From an uncultured bacterium (GTDB taxonomy: Bacteria > Patescibacteriota > Saccharimonadia > Saccharimonadales > Saccharimonadaceae), in the NCBI GenBank assembly GCA_937863415.1, contig CALMFC010000006.1:62001-126000 (forward strand): 64,000 nucleotides of DNA. The letters run 5' to 3'. Under the pieces are notes generated by a model. It saw nothing but the letters and a program-made list of their open reading frames with translations. It had not been told where the DNA came from and made no database searches. Numbering within the stretch: position 1 is the first letter of the stretch; each line of letters starts with the position of its first letter. The translations under genes and the position numbers were made by a program. Shown here piece after piece: positions 16,441 to 24,480 of this stretch.

Positions 16441-17673
16441 TTATGTTTTTATCAGGACAAGAAGTTCGCGGGCGACAACTTGGCTTTCGCGGTAATATAA
16501 TAGTTCGTTTTGAGAAACGTTTTTGAATTCATGACGTTTGTAGCCAAGTTTACCGATTGTTTCAATTAACGGCAGGTGAATGAAGTCGCCATTTTTGTCG
16601 CGCCACGCGGGCACAGCGATGCAAAGTGGGGTATTTGGCTTTATTTGAGACCCGATATTTTTTAGGAACGAAGTGATGATTAGGTCGCAGATCTTTTGAA
16701 CTTCAGCTAGTTTAGCGGGTGAAGGCGGGGCGCTAAATGGTTGACCGAGGTAAGTTTCGGTCGCAACTGCGTCGATAGGGGGCTGCCATTTGTGCTTCAT
16801 AGCATCGCCAACTTGCAATTCACTATCAATCGAGACGTGGTGGCTGTCGGCAAGCCATTTAAGGTTTTCGCGGCTATAACTAATCATTTTCTTGGCCAGA
16901 TCAGTGCCGTAGACTGCGTGCCCCATCAGTGCGGCTTCTTGCAACATTACGCCTGTGCCACAGAACGGATCTAACACCCGGAGGGTGTGGCTATTGGAAT
17001 TTGGAATTTGGCTATTAGCAGTTTTATTGCCATATTCCACCTTCCATATTCCACCTTCCATCCCGGCGGCTAGATTTATCATAATCTGAGCGAGTTTCGG
17101 AGGTAACATGCCGACGAATGCATCACGTTTAGGGCGCATTTGATCACGCAGGGCGTAGGCGGTGATGTTTTGGGCACCGGTGCTCATGGCGACGATGGTT
17201 TGATTGTTGTTGGACCGCACTATTAGTAGTTCGACTTTATTGTCTGACAGGCCAAGTTTATTGTGATGGCTCGTAGCGGTAGAGAGAGCGATATCGGTGT
17301 TGGGAATTAGTCGCAGGCTAACACCACTTTTCTTGAGCCGTTGCTTCAGTGTGATGCCAAGTTTTTGAACTTCGCGTGGATTCAGATTGTATCCGTAAAC
17401 ACTAATTCCAAGTGTTATTTTGCCTGAGTGTGATGACCACTTATCAAAATAATTTTGAATAATTTTTTGACTCACGTTTCGCCAGTCATGACCATTTATA
17501 ATGTCGGTTATCACCCCTGCCTTTAGGGTGCCACCAAGATCCCTGACGTCCAGGGAGTCAGTTTCAATTTGGGCAATCTGACTCGACAGTAGTTTGACGG
17601 AGTTTTGTCCGTAAATTCGTTCAAGCTCTGCTGTGCCTAGGGCTGGTTGTCGTCCCAAAATCGCTATATGCAT
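16441..17673 (-). CDS. TRM11/THUMP-type RNA or DNA methyltransferase
   Basis: 410 aa. The N-terminal half looks like a THUMP-like RNA-binding region (LGISVYGYNLNPREVQKLGITLKQRLKK). The C-terminal half is a Rossmann SAM-dependent methylase with motif I in RVLDPFCGTGVMLQEAALMG. The TETYLGQPFSAPPSP segment sits at the usual NPPY/DPPY position and is an unusual variant. The closest known layout is the Trm11/TrmG10 family, which makes N2-methylguanosine 10 in tRNA. An in-frame low-complexity insertion precedes motif I (see the repeat at 16985-17068). The ATG lies 6 nt after TATAAT, so the mRNA is probably leaderless. The exact substrate is uncertain. Confidence 0.85.
   Translation of the reverse strand: MHIAILGRQPALGTAELERIYGQNSVKLLSSQIAQIETDSLDVRDLGGTLKAGVITDIINGHDWRNVSQKIIQNYFDKWSSHSGKITLGISVYGYNLNPREVQKLGITLKQRLKKSGVSLRLIPNTDIALSTATSHHNKLGLSDNKVELLIVRSNNNQTIVAMSTGAQNITAYALRDQMRPKRDAFVGMLPPKLAQIMINLAAGMEGGIWKVEYGNKTANSQIPNSNSHTLRVLDPFCGTGVMLQEAALMGHAVYGTDLAKKMISYSRENLKWLADSHHVSIDSELQVGDAMKHKWQPPIDAVATETYLGQPFSAPPSPAKLAEVQKICDLIITSFLKNIGSQIKPNTPLCIAVPAWRDKNGDFIHLPLIETIGKLGYKRHEFKNVSQNELLYYRESQVVARELLVLIKT
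16985..17068 (-). repeat. Simple-sequence insertion inside the TRM11-like gene
   Basis: On the minus strand GGAAGGTGGAATAT is repeated in tandem (about 15-bp period), followed about 30 bp later by a doubled CCAAATT. It codes an extra GGIWKVEYGNKTANSQIPNSN-like loop and keeps the frame. The flanking words resemble the TTGGAA/CTGAAAA repeats at 30.9, 51.2 and 56.4 kb. Confidence 0.55.
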
Positions 17674-17724
17674 ACGTTCATTATACGTTGTCTAGGTCTA
17701 AAAGTGATATAATTACCCCTAAGT

Positions 17725-18783
17725 ATGTCATTTAGGTTGTCATTTAGAACTTGGGTTACCATTATCACCACGGCGCTACTAGTACTAGTGATTGTCTTTG
17801 CTTGGCCCGAAATACACAAAGCCTATAATTTACTAGGTAGTGTAAATTTATGGATTTTGTCACTTTTGATACCAGTGCAACTAATTAGTTATTTCGCGAC
17901 TGGCGGAATGATATTTTCGTATTTGCGCTCCAAAGGCAATCTTCGCGACACAACTAGGTGGCAAATGACTCGGATGGCGCTAGAACTTAATTTCGTAAAT
18001 CACATAATTCCGAGCGGTGGTGCGGCCGGGTTCTCGTATCTTGGTTGGGTGCTTGGAAGGCATGGTGTTAGTCCGGGTAGGGCAACGATGTCACAAATCG
18101 TGCGGTTTGTGTTGACGTTTATTTCGTTTATTTTGATTATGTTGATTGCTTTTGCAGCACTTACGTTAGACCACAAAGTAGATAGGCCGATTGTTTTAAT
18201 ATGTAGTGCGTTGGTACTGATGATGGTAGTAGCGATGTTCTTATTTGTGTTTTTGGCTGGCAACAGAGCAAGACTAGTTAGGTTTTCGGCTTGGTTCACA
18301 AAAACTTCTAATAAGTTCATAACTAAAATAACTCGAGGCAAGAAAACAAACGTCGTTAAACTAGCGGCTATTGAAAACTTTTTCCTAGAAATGCACGAGG
18401 ATTATATTGAGATTCGCAAGGACAGCAAGATACTCAGGATGCCGTTTGTGTGGTCAATAATGAATATTGTGATGGACGTTTTATTGGTGTGGTTGGCGTT
18501 TTGGTCGCTTGGCTACATGGTCAACCCGGCCATTATATTTATTGCATACGGTGTGTCATCAGTGGCAAGCGTTCTTTCGGTTATGCCCGGGGGCGCTGGA
18601 GTATACGAGGCGATTATGATCGCGTTTCTAGCTTCGGCTGGAGTTCCACCAGGTATGGCGATTGCAGGAACGTTGCTTGCTAGGGTTGTTTTGGTGTTAG
18701 GTACGATTTTGTTTGGATATGTATTTTATCAATTAACGATAATGAAGTATGGAAAAGCCCCAGTCTCTAAATCCGATATTTAG
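17725..18783 (+). CDS. UPF0104/AglD-like integral membrane protein
   Basis: 352 aa with about 7-8 hydrophobic segments, starting with VTIITTALLVLVIVFAWPEI. The phrases HIIPSGGAAGFSYLGWVLGRHGVSPGRA and VMPGGAGVYEAIMIAFLASAGVP are the hallmark of the lysylphosphatidylglycerol synthase TM region/UPF0104 family, whose members move or modify lipids and glycolipids. No soluble synthetase domain is attached, so aminoacyl-lipid synthesis is unlikely; lipid transport is a better guess. TATAAT lies 11 nt before the ATG in a 16-bp block also found at der. Its 3' end overlaps xseA by 35 bp. Confidence 0.85.
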   Translation: MSFRLSFRTWVTIITTALLVLVIVFAWPEIHKAYNLLGSVNLWILSLLIPVQLISYFATGGMIFSYLRSKGNLRDTTRWQMTRMALELNFVNHIIPSGGAAGFSYLGWVLGRHGVSPGRATMSQIVRFVLTFISFILIMLIAFAALTLDHKVDRPIVLICSALVLMMVVAMFLFVFLAGNRARLVRFSAWFTKTSNKFITKITRGKKTNVVKLAAIENFFLEMHEDYIEIRKDSKILRMPFVWSIMNIVMDVLLVWLAFWSLGYMVNPAIIFIAYGVSSVASVLSVMPGGAGVYEAIMIAFLASAGVPPGMAIAGTLLARVVLVLGTILFGYVFYQLTIMKYGKAPVSKSDI

Positions 18784-19855
18784 CGTTAGTGATTTTATCG
18801 CTGTCGTTAATCAGACCCTCGACTTTGCGTATCCTAATGTTGAAATTGAAGGTGAAGTATCGTCATTTAAAGTGAATCAAGGTAAGTTTGTGTTTTTTGA
18901 TTTAAAAGATGCCGGTGGTAGCGTTGGTTGTTTTATGATGGTGTTTCAGCTGCGGGTTCCAATCGAAGACGGTATGAAGGTTGTTGTGTCGGCAGTACCT
19001 AAACTAACTCAGTGGGGCAAGTTTAGCCTGACAGTAAAGGCAATTCGTCCAAGTGGCGAAGGTTCGCTCAAAAAAAGTTTTGAGCTTTTACGGGCTAAAT
19101 TGGACAAAGAGGGTTTGTTTGCGCCAGAGCGTAAACGGCTGTTGCCGCGTATTCCTAGCCACGTTGCAGTTATTAGTAGCACGCAAGCTGCGGGTTATGC
19201 TGACTTTATCAAGATACTTGGTGACAGGTGGGGCGGGGTTAAGGTAGATGTGGCTCACGTTCAAGTTCAGGGCGACAGTGCGCCTGATCAAATAATCAAA
19301 GCCATAAATTATTTTAATACTCAGCAAGACCTACCCGAAGTTCTAGTGATAATTCGGGGTGGTGGTAGTGCTGATGATTTGGCGACATTTAATGATGAGC
19401 CGTTAGTGCGTGCGATTGCTGCTAGTCGTATTCCGACATTAGTGGGTGTTGGTCACGAAGTTGACGAAAGTCTGGCAGACATGGTGGCTGACGTTCGGGC
19501 GGCTACGCCTAGTAACGCTGCACAGATTTTGGTACCGGATAAACATGAAATTATTAGGTCGGTCGGCGCACAACTTCAGTCTTTGATTCCACGAATGATG
19601 CGCACAATCGAATCGTACGAAGTCGATATACGAACGAAGCTGAACCGTGCCCTAGAGTTGGCGGTAGCGGCTGTTGATAATAGGTCCGCACAGGTCGAAT
19701 CATTAAAAAGTATTCTTAGCCAACTAGATCCACGTACCGTACTGGCTAGGGGATATGCGCTACTAAGAGGCGAGGCAGTCGTTGGTAACAAGGTTGAGAT
19801 TGAAACGAATAAAGCTATACTAAGAGCAGAGGTATTAGATGTCAAAAACAAGTAA
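18749..19855 (+). CDS. xseA: Exodeoxyribonuclease VII large subunit
   Basis: Large subunit of the single-strand-specific exonuclease that cleans up DNA after repair. 368 aa, slightly shorter than E. coli (456). N-terminal OB fold (VEIEGEVSSFKVNQGKFVFFDLKDAGG), then the catalytic core with VAVISSTQAAGYADFIKIL, VLVIIRGGGSADDLATFNDEPLVRAIAAS and PTLVGVGHEVDESLADMVADVRAATPSNAAQI. The C-terminal coiled coil that holds XseB is shortened. The start lies inside the preceding gene, and xseB overlaps its end by 17 bp, so expression is coupled. Confidence 0.95.
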   Translation: MEKPQSLNPIFSVSDFIAVVNQTLDFAYPNVEIEGEVSSFKVNQGKFVFFDLKDAGGSVGCFMMVFQLRVPIEDGMKVVVSAVPKLTQWGKFSLTVKAIRPSGEGSLKKSFELLRAKLDKEGLFAPERKRLLPRIPSHVAVISSTQAAGYADFIKILGDRWGGVKVDVAHVQVQGDSAPDQIIKAINYFNTQQDLPEVLVIIRGGGSADDLATFNDEPLVRAIAASRIPTLVGVGHEVDESLADMVADVRAATPSNAAQILVPDKHEIIRSVGAQLQSLIPRMMRTIESYEVDIRTKLNRALELAVAAVDNRSAQVESLKSILSQLDPRTVLARGYALLRGEAVVGNKVEIETNKAILRAEVLDVKNK

Positions 19856-20045
19856 GACAATTCAAGAAAAAACAACTGAACTAACCGATTTAGTGGCGTG
19901 GTTTGATAGCGACGAATTTTCCCTAGAAGAAGCCTTAGATAAATTCAAACTTGCAGAAACCTTGGCTAGCGACATTGAAAAAGATTTACTAGCACTCAAA
20001 AACGACATCCAAGTCGTTAAACAAAAATTTGATAGCGTAGATTAA
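19839..20045 (+). CDS. xseB: Exodeoxyribonuclease VII small subunit
   Basis: 68 aa helical protein with the XseB pattern, LTDLVAWFDSDEFSLEEALDKFKLAETLASDIEKDLLALKNDI; the FSLEEALDKFKxxxxLA phrase is diagnostic. Several copies wrap around XseA to make active exonuclease VII. It overlaps xseA by 17 bp, which helps fix the stoichiometry by coupled translation. The next gene starts immediately after its stop. Confidence 0.92.
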   Translation: MSKTSKTIQEKTTELTDLVAWFDSDEFSLEEALDKFKLAETLASDIEKDLLALKNDIQVVKQKFDSVD

Positions 20046-20570
20046 ATGATTTGGTTATGGGCGTTAGGTGGGCTGGTAGTAATATTTGGCATAGTTGTAT
20101 TTAGAGGCGCGCCGTATGTACCTAGCCAAAAGCGCTATATTAATCAAGCTTTTCAGGATTTGTATCCGCTAAGCCCCGATGATTTATTGATCGATATCGG
20201 TAGCGGCGACGGAATCGTGCTTCGACAAGCTGCAAAATTTGGCTCTAGAGCGATCGGATATGAAATTAATCCAATTCTAGTTGCTTTGTCTAAACTTTTG
20301 TCGCGGCGTCAGCCGCTAGTGTCGACTAGGTTATCTGATTATTGGCGTGTGTCGTTTCCTGATGACACAACTGTAGTGTATGTTTTTGCGGTAAAGCGAG
20401 ACACTAAAAGAGTGGTTCGAAAAATTCAGAATGAGGCAAACAGAATGAACCACAACCTACATGTAATTAGCTACGGCAATAAACTACCTGGCTGGGAACC
20501 GAAAGTTTCACTAGCCGCCTATGACCTTTATGAGGTGCTTCCTTTACAGAGCGACAAAGCACAAGTATAA
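20046..20570 (+). CDS. Membrane-anchored class I methyltransferase-like protein
   Basis: 174 aa. One N-terminal TM (IWLWALGGLVVIFGIVVF), then a Rossmann fold with SAM motif I in LLIDIGSGDGIVLRQAAKFG and the acidic strand-2 end in AIGYEINPILVALSKLL. The fold is short and the substrate pocket region (DTTVVYVFAVKRDTKRVVRKIQ) has no NPPY-type motif. Similar TM-anchored small methylases (class I, lysine methyltransferase-like) are common in CPR genomes; the substrate is unknown. It follows xseB with no gap, so it is probably in the same operon. Confidence 0.8.
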   Translation: MIWLWALGGLVVIFGIVVFRGAPYVPSQKRYINQAFQDLYPLSPDDLLIDIGSGDGIVLRQAAKFGSRAIGYEINPILVALSKLLSRRQPLVSTRLSDYWRVSFPDDTTVVYVFAVKRDTKRVVRKIQNEANRMNHNLHVISYGNKLPGWEPKVSLAAYDLYEVLPLQSDKAQV

Positions 20571-20577
20571 TGACGCT

Positions 20578-21237
20578 ATGAATATGAGGTTAAATAAATC
20601 ACAATCAGGCTTCGCAGATAAACGCATGGTTGTAACGGTAAGTTTATCAATTACTTCAGCTGTTTTTCTGGGGCTATTTATTTGGGCGCTAATCAGTTAT
20701 TTGGGTCAAAAATCTGATGTTGATACTAGAATTGCCAATGCTGTTTCAGTTGCAGAGAAAAACCAGGCAGATGCTGATGAGATTAAATTTGCCAAAATCG
20801 AAAAAGAACCAAACCGTGAATTTGTTGGTCCTGATGATTATGGTCGGGTTACGTTCAAGTACCCAAAAACTTGGAGTGTGTATATCGACAAGGACGTCAC
20901 AAATGGTGGAACCTTTTCGGCATATCTAAACCCCGTAACTGTACCGCCGGTTAGTAATTCGCAACAGTTCGCGTTGAGGGTTACTATCGAAGAAAAAGAT
21001 TACGACAAGGTTATTGCCAGTTATGATTCGGCTGTCAAAAAAGGTGATTTAAGGTCAAGTAGTGTTACGGCGAATGGCGTGAACGGCACACGTTTAGACG
21101 GGTCGTTTAGTAAAGATATTCGTGGATCAGCTGCGATATTCAAGATTCGTGATAAAACTTTGACTATTCGATCGGACGCTGACACGTTCAAGCCTGATTT
21201 CGACAAACTTGTCGCGACCGTTAAGTTTAACCAATAG
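20578..21237 (+). CDS. Single-pass membrane protein with PsbP/Mog1-like outer domain
   Basis: 219 aa from the ATG at 20578, 6 nt after TATAAT (20566-20571), which itself overlaps the previous stop codon. One TM (VVTVSLSITSAVFLGLFIWALISYLG, about residues 18-43), a short linker and an extracytoplasmic beta-rich domain (FKYPKTWSVYID...LRVTIEEKDYDKVIASY...DTFKPDFDKLVATVKF). The YPKTWSVY start and final FDKLVATVKF resemble the PsbP/LpqN/Mog1 fold, seen in many small exported proteins. The role is unknown. Confidence 0.72.
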   Translation: MNMRLNKSQSGFADKRMVVTVSLSITSAVFLGLFIWALISYLGQKSDVDTRIANAVSVAEKNQADADEIKFAKIEKEPNREFVGPDDYGRVTFKYPKTWSVYIDKDVTNGGTFSAYLNPVTVPPVSNSQQFALRVTIEEKDYDKVIASYDSAVKKGDLRSSSVTANGVNGTRLDGSFSKDIRGSAAIFKIRDKTLTIRSDADTFKPDFDKLVATVKFNQ

Positions 21238-21339
21238 AATTTGGGGGTTCGGGGCCGGGAAATGGGAAATGGGGATTTAGAAATAATACTTAATTATTAA
21301 GCTAAGTCCTCACTAGCACATGGTATACTTAGGGTTAGT

Positions 21340-22080
21340 ATGGGCGTGAATAACAGGGAGCATGAGCGGTTTGAGGGTAGCCAAATTGATATTGGTTTGT
21401 CGCCAATAATTGCCGCTGCGCATGAGCTAAAATCGCCACTTGCACTAGTGCGCCAGCTGTCACTGATGTTAGAGTCTGGACAAGCAAACGACATCGAAAG
21501 CAAGCGAATGTTACGCCAGATTAGTTTAACAAGCGAGCGGGCGCTTAGATTAACTAGCGATTTGACCCGAGCGGCTAATTTGACTGACGCAATGTTTAAA
21601 CTAGAGCCAATTAATCCGCAACAACTTTGTGAGGATATTGTCCATGAACTGACGCCGCTATTTAGTGCACACGGACGTAGTGTTAGGTTGGTGACGCGCA
21701 AACACCCTCTGTTACTAGTTGCCAATCGTGATTTGCTGCGCCGAATAATTATGAATTTTAGCGACAACGCCCTGCATTATGCGGGCGCCGACAGTTCGGT
21801 CGAGATTCAGATTCGGACTCTTAATAATGGTAAAACCATTCGTTTAGGAGTTCGAGATTTTGGTCCATCGCTTTCGAGTGACGTGTGGAGGTCTTTGCGT
21901 AGCAAATTAGCCACCGCTCCACAGGCTGTGAACGCTAGACCGCTAAGTAGCGGATTAGGACTATATATCGCTGGTCAATTTGCCGATGCGATGAGCGGGC
22001 GAATAGGCGTTACTAAACATCGGGACGGAGCGACATTTTATGTTGATTTATTTGCGTCGCACCAGCTGAGTTTATTATGA
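21340..22080 (+). CDS. Soluble sensor-less histidine kinase
   Basis: 246 aa with no TM and almost no sensor region. HisKA phospho-acceptor in AAAHELKSPLALVRQL (about H28), then a HATPase_c fold with the N-box MNFSDNALHYAG and a G2-like RPLSSGLGLYIAGQFADAMSG. The G1 box is degenerate (LGVRDFGPSLSSD), so ATP binding may be weak, but the core is intact. It overlaps the next gene (a receiver) by 4 bp, forming a kinase-receiver pair. The input is unknown; it may read another protein's state. TATACT lies 10 nt before the ATG. Confidence 0.88.
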   Translation: MGVNNREHERFEGSQIDIGLSPIIAAAHELKSPLALVRQLSLMLESGQANDIESKRMLRQISLTSERALRLTSDLTRAANLTDAMFKLEPINPQQLCEDIVHELTPLFSAHGRSVRLVTRKHPLLLVANRDLLRRIIMNFSDNALHYAGADSSVEIQIRTLNNGKTIRLGVRDFGPSLSSDVWRSLRSKLATAPQAVNARPLSSGLGLYIAGQFADAMSGRIGVTKHRDGATFYVDLFASHQLSLL

Positions 22081-22448
22081 GCGCTGCGCACGTGTTGATC
22101 GTAGAGGACGATGGGTGGCTTGCAGAACAGTACCAGAGAGTGCTTGAAAAAGCTGGGTACGAAACCGTTGTTGCGTTAAATGCACTCGCAGCAATTGATG
22201 CTGCCGATGACCAAAAACCAGATGTGATTTTATTGGACGTTTTGTTAACTGGCAGCACTGCCTTTGCTTTAATGAACGAGTTACAATCGTATACCGACAC
22301 AGGTGATATCCCGATTATTTTATGCACTAACTTGGCGGCGGATTTATCGATCGATAAATTAAAGCCATATGGCGTTAAAAAGATTTTGGATAAAGCAACT
22401 ATGTCTGTTGACGACATAGTGGCGGCTGTTCGGAGCGTTACGTTATGA
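22077..22448 (+). CDS. Single-domain response regulator
   Basis: 123 aa, receiver domain only: VEDDGW acidic pair, aspartate in VILLDVLLT (about D54) and lysine in VKKILDKA. The Thr position reads ILCTNLA. There is no output domain. It overlaps the upstream kinase by 4 bp (ATGA) and the downstream recO by 4 bp, so the three genes are translationally coupled. A functional link between this pair and RecO is suggested only by the overlap. Confidence 0.92.
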   Translation: MSAAHVLIVEDDGWLAEQYQRVLEKAGYETVVALNALAAIDAADDQKPDVILLDVLLTGSTAFALMNELQSYTDTGDIPIILCTNLAADLSIDKLKPYGVKKILDKATMSVDDIVAAVRSVTL

Positions 22449-23119
22449 GAACAAACAGGACACGTGCTATTGTGCTGCGTAGGACAAACTATGGTGAAGC
22501 GGATCGAATTTTACAGTTACTTACACCCGATGGTAAACGAAGTGTAATGGCGCGTGGTGTGCGACGTGAGAAAAGTAAATTAGCTGGCGGAATTGAACTT
22601 TTTGCAGTTTCAGATGTTGTAATAGGCGAGGGTAAGGGTGAACTGGGAGTGTTGACATCATCGCGTTTGGTTCAGTTTTACGGAAACATATTGAAGGATT
22701 TTGACCGCATGCAGTTTGGGTATAGCGTAATAAAATTGGTTACGCGAGCTAGTGAAATGATGGACGAACCGGATTGGTATGATGTGCTGAGTGAGGTGTT
22801 GATGGGGTTAGACGCGCTCACTATAGATTTAGAACTAGTACAGGCGTGGTTTTATTTACGATATGCGTCGCTGATGGGGCATGAGCTAAGTTTAGAACGT
22901 GACATTGACGGTAATAAATTATCGTCAGATTTGAAATATCGATACGACGAGAGCGAGCAGGGTTTACGTGAGGTTAAAAATGGAGGGATAAATTCGGATC
23001 ACATAAAGTTATTACGATTAATTGCGACTAAGCCAATACGAGCGTTAGCGCAAGTCGGTGGTGTTAGTGAGACATTGCCACTTTGTGCACTTGTAGCGCG
23101 CGAACACGCCGCGGTCTAA
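22445..23119 (+). CDS. recO: DNA repair protein RecO
   Basis: Recombination mediator that loads RecA and anneals strands with RecR. 224 aa. N-terminal OB fold: TRAIVLRRTNYGEADRILQLLTPDGKRSVMARGVRREKSKLAGGIELFAVSDVVI. Then a helical C-terminal region with FDRMQFGYSVIKLVTRASE. The C-terminal zinc-finger cysteines of some RecO proteins are not present. It is the last gene of a unit starting with the kinase/receiver pair, and is followed 9 bp later by a strong hairpin. Confidence 0.9.
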   Translation: MRTNRTRAIVLRRTNYGEADRILQLLTPDGKRSVMARGVRREKSKLAGGIELFAVSDVVIGEGKGELGVLTSSRLVQFYGNILKDFDRMQFGYSVIKLVTRASEMMDEPDWYDVLSEVLMGLDALTIDLELVQAWFYLRYASLMGHELSLERDIDGNKLSSDLKYRYDESEQGLREVKNGGINSDHIKLLRLIATKPIRALAQVGGVSETLPLCALVAREHAAV

Positions 23120-23127
23120 AGTTAAAT

Positions 23128-23150
23128 CCCCGCCACTGGCTGTGGCGGGG
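23128..23150. terminator. GC-rich hairpin terminator after recO
   Basis: CCCCGCCAC (23128-23136), loop TGGCT, GTGGCGGGG (23142-23150). The same stem and loop recur at 63358-63378. It lies between convergent genes; its flanks are only moderately T-rich. Confidence 0.65.
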
Positions 23151-23162
23151 TTGGGTTGGGGG

Positions 23163-23837
23163 TTATCCGAGAAACTTGGCAAGCTTGTCATAGATGACAT
23201 TGCCAAATCTTCCGAGTCGGAATGCCAGCCAGGCTCCGATGTGATGATTACGACTTTCGTCGTAACGTAGAACTTGGTTGTAAAGCTGTTGTTGAAATGT
23301 GTGGTCAAACCTTCTGCTAACTACGATTGCTCGCAGTTGGTGGAAGGTGTTGTTCTTCACCCACTGCTCATCAGCCAGTTCTCCGATTTTGTGCCAGGCA
23401 AATGCGGCTCGTCCGTGAAGTGTTGCCGCCAGATAGTAGTCGCGCTTGGAGTAGGCGATACGTCCTTCTACCATTGTTATGGCAGCCATCCGGTTCACAT
23501 TGTCTTCATGGATTGCACGAGCCTTACCTAGTGCCGATTCGGCTTGATCGATGTTGCCCGCTCTTATTGCAGCAAGCGCGAGATCGCGGTAGAGATCTCC
23601 TTCCATCTCCCGAGTGTAGTCTCGGCACGTCTTGGATGATTCCCAAAGCTCGTCAGCGAGCCCCTGTTTGTCACCAGTCAACCTTTCAGCAAGAATCACT
23701 TGGAATAAAAACACCGCACTGTCTTTAAGACTACGGTTTTCTTCCAGCAGTTTTTTGCTGAGTTTCTTGGCCATTTGGAATTTACCCTTGTTAATCAGCG
23801 CACCAACCTGGACGGCGGCGCTACTTGATTCACTCAT
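23163..23837 (-). CDS. Tetratricopeptide-like helical repeat protein
   Basis: 224 aa from the ATG preceded by GGAGGTGA (an ideal ribosome binding site); upstream in-frame ATGs are ignored for this reason. Helix-turn-helix repeats of TPR type are visible: NKGKFQMAKKLSKKLLEENR, IRAGNIDQAESALGKARAIH, YSKRDYYLAATLHGRAAFAWHKIGEL. Such repeats bind partner proteins. Base composition and codon use are visibly more GC-rich than in the neighbours, and the ribosome binding site is much stronger. It may be related to the next minus-strand gene, which has a similar repeat. No specific function recognised. Confidence 0.8.
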   Translation of the reverse strand: MSESSSAAVQVGALINKGKFQMAKKLSKKLLEENRSLKDSAVFLFQVILAERLTGDKQGLADELWESSKTCRDYTREMEGDLYRDLALAAIRAGNIDQAESALGKARAIHEDNVNRMAAITMVEGRIAYSKRDYYLAATLHGRAAFAWHKIGELADEQWVKNNTFHQLRAIVVSRRFDHTFQQQLYNQVLRYDESRNHHIGAWLAFRLGRFGNVIYDKLAKFLG

Positions 23838-23927
23838 TACGTCACCTCCCAGTGATTTGAGATAGCAATATAATAACATAATTTATGACATAAGTCTATA
23901 AAGAAACTATAAGTATTAGATAGGGGA

Positions 23928-23953
23928 AAGCCCCGTCATTTACGACGGGGCTT
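23928..23953. terminator. Terminator between the two TPR-like genes
   Basis: AAGCCCCGTC (23928-23937) with GACGGGGCTT (23944-23953), loop ATTTAC. A 10-bp perfect stem just inside the 3' end of the upstream minus-strand gene. Confidence 0.65.
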
Positions 23954-24344
23954 AGCGCTTTGCCTTTTGGGTTAACAAGTCACGTTGGTATTCAGCGAGT
24001 AGCTTATGTGTCATTTCCTTGTGGTTGTCAGGAAACATTTGCTGCGCCAGTCTCAACATTTTTATTGCCGCTTTCAAGTTGCCTTTGTGTTTGGCAATAC
24101 CTTGGCATGTGTACCAGAAGTTGCCTTCAAGACTGGTTGTGTGATTTGAGTCGCGTCTGGCGAATTTCCGACACAAATACACTGGCGTTGCTGTTCGTCT
24201 GGTGATTCCAGGCTTTGCCATTATGTAGGCGAAAGCGTAGTTCAACCAGAACAACATGTGTCCAGCGAATCGAGGATCGATTCGCCATTTGTTACCCAAA
24301 GCAAGCGCTTTTGCATATTTGTCGTCAACGATGTGATTGTACAT
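23952..24344 (-). CDS. Small TPR-like protein, possibly truncated
   Basis: 130 aa. One clear TPR-like helix pair near the C-terminus (AKHKGNLKAAIKMLRLAQQMFPDN) and a hydrophobic helix WLNYAFAYIMAKPGI. The ATG at 24344 has no convincing ribosome binding site, and an in-frame stop lies only six codons upstream, so the N-terminus may have been lost relative to a longer ancestor such as the neighbouring TPR gene. GC-richer than its surroundings. Function unknown. Confidence 0.6.
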   Translation of the reverse strand: MYNHIVDDKYAKALALGNKWRIDPRFAGHMLFWLNYAFAYIMAKPGITRRTATPVYLCRKFARRDSNHTTSLEGNFWYTCQGIAKHKGNLKAAIKMLRLAQQMFPDNHKEMTHKLLAEYQRDLLTQKAKR

Positions 24345-24480
24345 GTCGTCGGCGACTTTTTACGGGTTAGTCTTCAATCGACCACCGCCTTTCTTGGTAG
24401 AGTTTAGGTGGGAGAAAACCAAATATCCACTGTACTGTCTGTTATGAAATAAAGCAACAACTGTTATACTAAATGTTATT

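Noticed and set aside
24360-24480. A longer open frame upstream of the 24.0-kb TPR-like gene (ends in a KKGGGR-like peptide)
   Set aside because: It overlaps the glyS promoter, has no start signal and is stopped before the TPR-like frame.
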